The notes under the pieces are model-generated. The model ran no database searches, was not told where the DNA came from, and saw only the letters and a list, made by a program, of their open reading frames with translations. Below, piece by piece: positions 57,683 through 64,000 of a DNA stretch of 64,000 nucleotides. The DNA is from Isochrysis galbana (lineage: Eukaryota > Haptophyta > Isochrysidales > Isochrysidaceae), in assembly GCA_018136815.1 (NCBI GenBank), contig CM030937.1:3709820-3773819 (forward strand), written 5' to 3'. Position 1 is the first letter of the stretch, and the number at the start of each line of letters is the position of its first letter. Position numbers and translations under genes: made by a program.

Positions 57683-59209
57683 CTAAAATCGCAAAAGCTT
57701 AAAAAGCCCAACTTCGAACCGATGCCGGGCGCGCTGCGTGGCCGTTTTCGACGATCCATCCGGATGGGGGACCCCACCAGATACCATATACGCATATCCC
57801 ACCCGGATGGTCACGCCAATCGGGCAGGCCGCGCGCCGAACCCTCGTCGAAATCACCCACCCGCCGAGCCCATTGAACGTTGAGCCGTCGCCGAGGGAGG
57901 CCCGGAGAGCCCAACTTCGAACCGATGCCGGGCGCGCTGCGTGGCCGTTTTCGACGATCCATCCAGATGGGGGACCCCACCAGATACCATATACGCATAT
58001 CCCACCCGGATGGTCACGCCAATCGGGCAGGCCGCGCTGGTGATTGAACTTGCCCAACGCGATACCGGCGCGCGAGTCGGCGCGCTGCTGGCCGGCCACC
58101 TTGTCACTCGCTTTCCCGAGAGCGTGTAGCCTCTCGACGGGCCAATGTGAGCGGGAGCCACAGCCAACGAACTCACTTATGACTGTGAGTGGCAGTATGG
58201 CCCCCGCAAGAGCTCGCAATGGCGAGCCTGGTGATGCCGTGCCGCATGCGATCAGCCAGCGGACTATCCGCGGACTGAGTGGCGCCAGCACTTTGGGCTG
58301 CAAGCTGACAATTCTCAATGGTCCCGGAACGTCGACGAGCTGTTCCCACACCACTCCGTCCGAGCTCACCTCAACTTGCAGAGAGTTGGGATTTGCGTTC
58401 GCATCCTGATTGTGGCACACTAGACTGATTGCCGCAAGAACAATGGGTGTCGGAAGTTGGATCTGAATTGAAGGTGGTGTGCCGATCGCGAGTCCTGTCG
58501 AAGCGTAGCCAACACGAGATGCTCGCCCGTGTGTTGGAGGGTGTGGGATGCGCACAGGATATCGACAGCGTTGGGACAACAGACCTTAAGCTGACGACAA
58601 GCCACGCCGTTCGTCGCGCAGCTATCACGAGAAATGCCCACAACACTCCTTGCAACATCTATGCCTCACACCGATTGCAGACGCTCATCAATCCCTCACG
58701 ACCCCCCTCCCCCTCACACAAACGTACCTGCATCATAACATCGGAGATGCGAAGCCACACCGGTGCCCTTGTCGCGCTCGTCCCCTCCCCATCCCCAACC
58801 TCAAAGAGCACCTTCACCATGTGCGGGCCATGCAGCGTGCCCTTGCCGAGCATCGTCACGACGCCCATGCCTAGGGAGTTGTGGATTACCCTCGTGCCCT
58901 GCTTCAGGATGATGTCGGCCCGGGACATAATGTCATCCGGGTTCTCGTCGTCCTCGTCCGATTCGAGCTCGTCGTCCTCGGCCCTCACGTCCTCGCCCTC
59001 TGTGTCAGCCTCCTCCGCCCATCGAGCGCGCACAGCGGCAACGGCAACGGCCTCGTCGTTCCTGCTTCTGCTTGCGCGCGCTGCTGTGTGCCGCAAGCGC
59101 GAACCTGCATGGCGAGGGCATGGGAGCCTCGTGAAAGTGGCCATGCATCCGCGCGTGTCGCACCACAAATGGGGCTAGCAACGCAGCCAGGCAGCTCACC
59201 TGGAGCCAT
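57683..59209 (-). CDS. Acidic protein with discoidin (F5/8 C)-like domain
   Basis: Exon 1, 59209-59200 (MAPG), joins 59104 at a canonical GT-AG intron (phase 1). Exon 2 reads through an acidic stretch (AEEADTEGEDVRAEDDELES) and RADIILKQGTRVIHNSLGMG ... APVWLRISDVMM, ending at 58728 (donor GTACGT) or 58718 (GTGAGG). Exon 3 starts near 58584. It carries YASTGLAIGTPPSIQIQLPT, PIVLAAISLVCHNQDANANP, LQVEVSSDGVVWEQLVDV, the pattern of a galactose-binding/discoidin fold. Only the 58718/58584 pair keeps the discoidin frame, and its acceptor (CTTAAG) is weak. The frame then runs into the tandem repeat and stops at 57683, so the true 3' end may have been replaced by repeat sequence. Function unknown. 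Confidence 0.5.
57706..58140. repeat. 203-bp direct tandem duplication with repeat-borne frame
   Basis: GCCCAACTTCGAACCGATGCC begins at 57706 and 57909. Each copy runs through 'gaccccaccagataccatat' and 'cacgccaatcgggcaggccg' almost unchanged. The sequence after the second copy carries the same PVERLH...GKFNHQ frame found at 2640-2770. Confidence 0.9.
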
Positions 59210-59284
59210 GGCCCCCCTCTCCCCCGCCTCTTGCCTCGCTGCCCCTCCCCTTGGCACGGGGCGCACGGCGGCTCGCGCCCCCAA

Positions 59285-59370
59285 ATATGTAGTAAATATG
59301 TAAAAATATGTACAGGCCGAAAGCCCACCCAAATATGTAGAAAAATAAGTACATATTTTGGCTCAGGCCT
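59285..59370 (+). repeat. AAATATGTA-rich repeat
   Basis: CAAATATGTAGTAAATATGTA, then AAATATGTACAGGCCGAAAG, AAATATGTAG and TACATATTTTGGCTCAGGCCT. The spaced words recall the aatatcc repeats at 4030 and 46225, but the words differ. Confidence 0.55.
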
Positions 59371-59887
59371 AGCTGTACTGCAGGCCCTCGAACGCCAGAG
59401 CGTCAACTTGCAAAACTTGGCGGCCGCCAACGCACGGGAAGTGGACGTCAGTCCCTTGGAAGACGCCATTCGAGCACAGACAAACATGATCCAATCGGCG
59501 ATTCGTCAACAAAATACGCAAGTCGAAGGACCGTTGGCGCAGATTATGGCCAGTATTCAACGACTACTCGAGCAAGGGGCATCAACAGTCACTGAGGCTG
59601 ATGTGCAACCCATCACGCGTGCCATCGAGTCTCAAGCACTTCAAGTTGTTGATGGAACCTTAGTAGAACCCCAAGATGATTTACGCCTACTTGTAGAAGG
59701 CAATCGCGCACTCATAGACCGATTCACTGAAGGCATTAATCTGTTAGGGGGCGTCAATGTTAATTCTCTACAAGAGTTGCGACAGCAGAGTGCTCCGCTG
59801 TTTTCGGTACTGTGTTTCACCGTGTTTCCAAAAAAGCCAAAAACAGCTGTTTTTGGTGTGTTTCTAGACCTGACCCACCGTGTTTAA
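59371..59887 (+). CDS. Helical coding fragment of different base composition, unknown
   Basis: Frame open from before 59371 to TAA 59885-59887. It reads LAVLQALERQSVNLQNLAAA, SPLEDAIRAQTNMIQSAIRQ, IMASIQRLLEQGASTVTEAD, LRLLVEGNRALIDRFTEGIN. It is all-helical, with no Cys until the end, and clearly less GC-rich at third positions than neighbouring genes. The last ~25 codons (FPKKPKTAVFGVFLDL) overlap an inverted repeat AAAAACAGCTGTTTTT, so the true protein probably ended earlier or was truncated. No start can be assigned. The codon use and helical Gln/Asn-rich style suggest sequence from a mobile element or virus of the alga; I cannot name a family. Confidence 0.4.
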
Positions 59888-60307
59888 CATCTAGGGTGTT
59901 CGTCTTTTGATTTCAGTTAGGTTTTAGTAATAGTCTCATGTGTCATGTTATGTTGTTGTGGTATTATGCTTTCGCGATCGATCGTCGATCGACGGAGGGC
60001 GGCGAACGGCATATTTCTTTCTTCTATTAGAAGTTCTAGCTTCTACTTCTACTTCGACTTCAACTCTTCTACTATATTTCTTGTGGCTTGCGGGCCCGCT
60101 CGATACACTGGACAAGATCGAGATGTGAATGATGTGAGTGTGAATGAGACCATGTGGTGTTGGGTGTTGGGCATTATGGCGGTGTGAGCTGCGGGTCTCA
60201 GAGTGGGGAAAAAGTGACTCGGAGTCTCAGCTAGAGTGTGACTGTGACATATTATGGGGGTAGAGAGTGAGTAGTGAGTAGACTCTGAGTCAGAGGCAAA
60301 CCAATTA
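59888..60307. other. No gene seen
   Basis: AT-balanced sequence; CGATCGATCGTCGATCGACG near 59976-59995 is a nested GATC palindrome cluster. Nothing coding. Confidence 0.35.
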
Positions 60308-60480
60308 CATGACTATTAATAGGTATTAATAGGCGATTAATAGGGGGTTTTGAGATGGCCGATTCATAGGCGATTAATCGGTGATTTTTTAGCCACCCTA
60401 TTAATCGGTTGGCTATTAATAGGTACTCATAGGGGATAGGGGGGTTTTGAAAACACCCTATTAATCGCGAGCCCTAGCCT
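60308..60480. repeat. TATTAATAGG / GATTAAT(A/C)GG short-word array
   Basis: About nine copies of (G/T)ATTAAT(A/C)G(G) spaced 10-40 bp apart in both orientations. The arrangement is irregular rather than a simple tandem repeat. Confidence 0.75.
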
Positions 60481-60489
60481 TGCAGTAGG

Positions 60490-60630
60490 GCTGTCTGCTC
60501 CTGGCAAGCCATCAGCCATCAGGCATGCCAAGAGCATGGGTGGTTCCTCCCCCATGGCATGTGAGGAGTGGAGAGAGGGGGGGGCTCGTGCCCCCCCATG
60601 GGCGAACCAAGTATAAACTTAGTTGCGATG
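60490..60630 (-). mobile_element. GC-rich retroposon, head fragment
   Basis: Complement head CAACTAAGTTTATACTTGGTTCGCCCATGGGGGGGCACGAG, as at 30462 and 42633. Only ~140 bp kept. Confidence 0.75.
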
Positions 60631-60943
60631 CCGAGGTAGAGATAGGGAAACCTAGACAGAGTAGGTGTTGAGCCCAGAATCTTCAGATGTTTTTTGTCGC
60701 ATCGCGCCCAGATAACAGATAAAAATTAAGTTGTGAATTTGGACGCCGGAACGGCGCCAAAAACCAAAAACGGCGCAAAGCAGGTTGTGCGTTGTGCGTT
60801 GTGCCAGCTAGAGCTATACCACGTATCCTCCTCGTTTCTTTGTTGTAGTATAAATATGAAATATACATCCCTGCGCCTCGCCCCTGCGGGCCCCTCGGCT
60901 ACCCCGATTTGGCCCACACGGCGTGTTTGTGATCTGATCAAGA
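60631..60943. other. No gene seen
   Basis: 3' region of the leftward glycosyltransferase. No repeat family recognised. Confidence 0.35.
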
Positions 60944-61801
60944 TCAAGTGCTGAACTCATTTCCGGCAAGCTCCAAAGAGTGAACTTCAGGGTCGTAGTG
61001 CTTTCCGCCGAGCGACCGGACAATGTGCTCGTCATTGGATGTATCGAACCCTCGCATTCGACGGATCAGATAGATGGTGTCTGAGAAGGACGACAAGTAC
61101 GTCCCCATGAAGTGCGTGGCTTCCACGCAGGTGAAGAGGTCGACTACGGCGTACTGGATGCTCGTGTGACGTGACGCCCCTGCAGAGCAAACGTCCGTCG
61201 CCTCGAACTCTTCGCCGACCGGATCGCTCAGTGGCGAAGGTTGGATCGGAGCCACTACACGGATGCGATCCGGATAGCGGCGCAATAATGCCCTCTGTGT
61301 GTCCGCATTGTCCGTGGCTAGAAAGATGGGCAGCGGCGTGTGACGATCGAGGAAAGTACAAAAGGCGCTGTCAGGTGTCCTATCTCCAAACATCATTGAA
61401 TGGTCGGTGCGCCGCATGTGCACTGCAACGAAGGGTCCGTTGAAGGAGCCGACGACGCCAACGACAGCCTCCCGCAGACTTGGCAGAGGTACCAGCGCCC
61501 TGTACATCTCCGTTTCTGCGTCGTTATACTTGATTTGGGGGTGGGAATCGTACACACTTGCCGCAGATGGCCCGCCCTCTCGCTCGAGGGCGCTCTGGCT
61601 GGTCTGAGCAAGGTCCGCAGCGTCGCTGATGAAGGTGACTCCAGGCAGCGGCTCAAAAAGGTCTGAAAACTCGGCATCGCAGAAGCGTCCTCGCCGCCAG
61701 AGGACGACTAGTCGACGCCCACGCTGCTGAGCCACCAGCCTGTACGAGAGGACTGAGCGGAGCTTGTTGCACAGCCCCGCCTCGGCGCAGATGAAGTCCA
61801 T
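60944..61801 (-). CDS. Fucosyltransferase-like glycosyltransferase
   Basis: 285 aa; ATG at 61801 (MDFICAEAGLCNKLRSVLSY). The upstream open frame begins only at a GTG, so this ATG is preferred. AGLCNKLRSVLSYRLVAQ, followed by RRLVVLWR and FSDLFEPLPGVTFISD, is the N-terminal pattern of NodZ/POFUT-like enzymes. FVAVHMRRTDHSMMF carries the family's conserved H-x-R-x-x-D region that binds the nucleotide-sugar phosphate. PIFLATDNADTQRALLRRYP and SIQYAVVDLFTCVEATHFMG complete the GT-B C-terminal half (sugar-nucleotide side). These enzymes transfer fucose from GDP-fucose; donor and acceptor here are not proven. There is no membrane anchor in the predicted product. Single exon, head to head with the 62227 gene. 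Confidence 0.75.
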   Translation of the reverse strand: MDFICAEAGLCNKLRSVLSYRLVAQQRGRRLVVLWRRGRFCDAEFSDLFEPLPGVTFISDAADLAQTSQSALEREGGPSAASVYDSHPQIKYNDAETEMYRALVPLPSLREAVVGVVGSFNGPFVAVHMRRTDHSMMFGDRTPDSAFCTFLDRHTPLPIFLATDNADTQRALLRRYPDRIRVVAPIQPSPLSDPVGEEFEATDVCSAGASRHTSIQYAVVDLFTCVEATHFMGTYLSSFSDTIYLIRRMRGFDTSNDEHIVRSLGGKHYDPEVHSLELAGNEFST

Positions 61802-62226
61802 ACGATGGAGTCTTCTCTCACAGCAAGCCACAGTGCACGCGGCCCCCTGCTGCCTCTCTGTGGCTCGACGGCCGCAGCCGCTCAGCACCGGTGCATCACG
61901 CGGGCCCGGTTGGGTGGAGAGCGCTCGCCCCCACGGCACAGCCGCGTCGAGCTAGGCGTCGAGCTAGCTAGCGCGTGCGATCCAGCAGGAGGGGGGGGGG
62001 GGGGAGTACAAAGTAAAAGAGACATCGCTCCCGTGAGAAAAGGAATTTGCAATATGGAAATATTCTTTACTCTCTATTTCTTTGGACCAAGGAGGGCGTC
62101 TCATCCAGTGCGACCTCCTGCGCCGCAGGAGGGGAGGGGGGAGGGAAGGGGGGAGGGAGGCTTCCTCGACGCCGAGAGCGAGCGGGAGGGAGAGGGAGCG
62201 GTCGCGCACGTGCGTGTTTGAAGGGT
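61802..62226. promoter_or_regulatory. Shared region between two divergent glycosyltransferase genes
   Basis: 425 bp between start codons 61801 (-) and 62227 (+), with a 14-G run near 61990-62005 and G-rich patches at 62125-62155. Shared promoter function is inferred from position only. Confidence 0.4.
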
Positions 62227-63183
62227 ATGACTTCTCTCGTGCCGTCCGCTGCCCCCGCTGCCCCGCTCCTCGCCGCCATCGGAGTGCTGAGCGGAGGTGG
62301 GAAGAAGTATGAGGCGCGACGAGCGGTGCTGCGCCAAGCTTGGGTGGCTGACCCGCCGTCCGAGATCGCGGTGCGCTTCGTGATGCGGTGTGGTGGGCTC
62401 CCACCCGATGCACGCGAGCGGCACGAGCCGCAGGTGCTCTGCACCAACGTCTTGGCCTCCGAGGACCGCTTCCGCGGACCGATCCTTGCCCTCCTCGCGT
62501 GGTATGAGCATGCAGAGCATGCCTTCCCCACGGCTCGATTGTTTGGCAAGGCAGATGATGATGTGTACTTGCACTTGCCCACGATACTAAGACAGCTTGC
62601 TGCGATTCCCGTCGAGGCGTCTTCCTACGCCCTTTACGGCACATTTAGCTGGTGGCACCTGCTCCACGAGCCTGGCAGGCGCTTTCACTTTGCTGCTTAC
62701 GCCCCCAGACAGTCCTTCATCCGCATTGCGGCCAGACGGTGCGGGCTGGTTGAGCGATGCAATGAGCCCAACATCTCGTGTTGGGGACCATTCCCGTACC
62801 CTAATGGCCCATTCTTTGCGTTGGGCAGGAAGCTCGCAGCGCAGTTGGTTCGTGCACCAGGGATTGATTGGGATCGCCAAGCGTTCGATGCCTTGCCCGC
62901 CAATCATGGGATGATAGTTGAGGACGCCTGGCTGGGATCTGCGCTATGGAGGCACGTTGGCTATAACGCGCCTGTCGAGCTCTTTAAGCTAGGGAGCTAC
63001 GATCGTGTGTACTCCGACAACCTCAGATTCAAGGTGTCAAATGACGTCGCAATCTATCATTTCAGGTGTTGCTTGTTCGCAGCGGCTTGCTCCAACTGTG
63101 TATCACGCACGGCTGTCCGCGAAGCGTGCCGGTCGATTGCCAGATACGATGCTGTGCGCTGCACACTGACATCCGAGCACTGA
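62227..63183 (+). CDS. Beta-1,3-galactosyltransferase-like protein (GT31)
   Basis: 318 aa from ATG 62227 (MTSLVPSAAPAAPLLAAIGV). Motifs in order: KKYEARRAVLRQAW (family R-R-x-x-x-R-x-x-W), LLAWYEHAEHAFPTARLFGK followed by ADDDVYLH (the D-D-D metal/UDP-sugar site), PYPNGPFFALG (family YP-x-Y-x-x-G), and IVEDAWLGSAL (family EDV-x-x-G). These identify a GT31 fold. GT31 members add galactose or N-acetylglucosamine to glycans in the Golgi. The N-terminus has only a short hydrophobic stretch (PLLAAIGVL) and no clear anchor. A C-terminal Cys-rich segment (CCLFAAACSNC) may hold disulphides. The frame is open 60 codons upstream but starts there at a Gly/Arg-rich stretch I regard as untranslated. Confidence 0.83.
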   Translation: MTSLVPSAAPAAPLLAAIGVLSGGGKKYEARRAVLRQAWVADPPSEIAVRFVMRCGGLPPDARERHEPQVLCTNVLASEDRFRGPILALLAWYEHAEHAFPTARLFGKADDDVYLHLPTILRQLAAIPVEASSYALYGTFSWWHLLHEPGRRFHFAAYAPRQSFIRIAARRCGLVERCNEPNISCWGPFPYPNGPFFALGRKLAAQLVRAPGIDWDRQAFDALPANHGMIVEDAWLGSALWRHVGYNAPVELFKLGSYDRVYSDNLRFKVSNDVAIYHFRCCLFAAACSNCVSRTAVREACRSIARYDAVRCTLTSEH

Positions 63184-63223
63184 CTTCTCTTCTCATAGGA
63201 ATAAACTCATTCACCACGCCATC

Positions 63224-63649
63224 GTGCTACGGCATTATCTCAATCTTCATGGGTGCTCCACTCCTATGCGCTGGGAACGATCGCCCAAAGTGGATTGCTG
63301 CAATGGGAGTGCTCAGACGGCGGCAGCGGCGGGCATTCCGTTTGAGAGCAATGCGCCATCTCCCACGATTACCCGGGGTCTTGCCGCCGGGCGGCTGCCT
63401 CCCCATCGAGGACAAACAGCACATTCATGGGCCGAGTGGCAAGCTGTGTTCCAGTACGGTGAGTGCGACCGGAAAGGCGCAAACACCAACAACGAAGGCA
63501 ACAAGGGTGCTGAGGAGAATTACCTACTTGGTCGTGTGAACCTCCGGAATGTGACGCTCCTCGACCAATTAGGCATCACAGCGCTATTACCGAGTCAGGC
63601 GCGTCAATCTCCGGAAGCGCTTGCCCGTTGGATGCGATTCCGCACGTGA
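63224..63649 (+). CDS. Doubtful ORF downstream of the GT31 gene
   Basis: A 141-codon frame whose last half (AEWQAVFQYGECDRKGANTN ... NYLLGRVNLRNVTLLDQLGI) looks protein-like, but the first half does not and no domain is recognised. It may be part of the 3' UTR or a fragment. Confidence 0.2.
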   Translation: MLRHYLNLHGCSTPMRWERSPKVDCCNGSAQTAAAAGIPFESNAPSPTITRGLAAGRLPPHRGQTAHSWAEWQAVFQYGECDRKGANTNNEGNKGAEENYLLGRVNLRNVTLLDQLGITALLPSQARQSPEALARWMRFRT

Positions 63650-63799
63650 AAATGCGATCGCGATCTCGAGTCACAATAACACTACAACGTCACCATCAGC
63701 CATTAGCCATTGGTAGTTCGAACGTGCCGGGCGGCGGGCTAGCCACCCAACACATAGGTATAGGTGATACTAGGTGAGTCCCGAGGCAAGCTCGTAGAA
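63650..63799. other. Spacer
   Basis: Nothing recognised. Confidence 0.3.
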
Positions 63800-64000
63800 T
63801 GTTTGATGTCAAGGTAGTCTCGTGGGGGCAATAATTTCCCCCGGTTGCACCCTCTCCCCCCTGCCTCTCCCACGCTTGCCTCGCTGGCCATGGGAGCAGC
63901 CCAGAAGCCTCTGTCTGCCTGGCGACCAGGGATGGGGGGAGTCAGCTCGAGGGCGGGCCCAGTCTGGGCGTGGGAGTGCGAATCGCGGCCTGCGCCCACT
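63800..64000 (-). mobile_element. GC-rich retroposon, core fragment cut by the window end
   Basis: Complement of 49080-49240: CGCCAGGCAGACAGAGGCTTCTGGGCTGC and the GAGTCAGCTCGAG / GTGGGCGCAGG blocks. It continues past 64000. Confidence 0.75.

Noticed and set aside
27447-57930. CCCAACTTCGACCC modules as tRNA genes or pol III promoters
   Set aside because: The TTCGA word resembles a B box, but no cloverleaf can be drawn and no A box is at the right distance.
62047-62226. N-terminal extension of the GT31 gene
   Set aside because: Gly/Arg/Ala-rich over a G tract, with no signal anchor; the ATG at 62227 directly precedes family sequence.

Overview
This is nuclear DNA of a eukaryote, most likely a flagellated alga with a complex (secondary) plastid; a haptophyte fits best, but this is inferred from gene content alone. 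The evidence: short GT-AG introns with codon phases that fit; an Arf-type GTPase with an ER-type signal peptide followed by an LRLRGGG motif, a leader style known from algae with secondary plastids; a plastid-type Mini-RNase III; a Tctex-type dynein light chain; and many non-LTR retrotransposon pieces in GC-rich sequence with long pyrimidine and C tracts. There is no operon structure and there are no bacterial signals.

Layout. 1-627 (-): start of a U-box/Rab-type GTPase fusion. 1.0-6.5 kb: TIR repeats, a truncated LINE 3' end, dispersed repeats and retroelement ORF1 starts. 7.0-9.9 kb (-): four-exon ubiquitin-like/NASP-type histone-chaperone fusion with a Tudor-like insert, divergent from a Mini-RNase III gene (10.2 kb, +). 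11.2-13.7 kb: nested transposon cluster (hairpin repeats, a 574-bp TIR element, and an A-tailed retroposon carrying a 448-bp hAT-like MITE). 14.9-15.9 kb: Arf-like GTPase. 18.5-20.9 kb: IQ-motif protein. 21-23.3 kb: LINE debris. 23.4-25.7 kb: protein with seven CysRS-tail-like repeats. 26-30.8 kb: repeats, including a TnpB/Fanzor-like C-terminal fragment. 31.1-33.1 kb (-): SERGT/HPAT-type glycosyltransferase behind a 47-bp minisatellite. 35.0-39.8 kb (-): six-exon TPR/ARM/methyltransferase fusion ending in C-LLEEN repeats. 40-42.6 kb: repeats. 43.4-44.4 kb (-): five-exon Tctex dynein light chain. 44.5-47 kb: ORF1 starts and a coiled-coil ORF next to a 100-N gap. 47.3-51.7 kb: LINE ORF2 split by a retroposon. 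52.2-56.4 kb (-): ANK/RCC1/CCCH/PDZ protein. 57.5-60.6 kb: tandem repeats, a discoidin-like gene and a foreign-looking coding fragment. 60.9-63.2 kb: a divergent pair of glycosyltransferase genes.

The host genes are unrelated housekeeping and regulatory loci separated by repeats that fill perhaps half of the window. The biologically most striking items are the domain fusions (U-box with Rab; UBL with NASP and Tudor; TPR and ARM with methyltransferase and CLLEEN; ANK with RCC1, CCCH and PDZ). Three genes (31.1, 60.9 and 62.2 kb) encode protein or glycan glycosyltransferases. The nested insertions keep target-site duplications and empty sites, so their order can be read directly. Exon boundaries come from splice motifs, phase and protein continuity; no transcript data were available.
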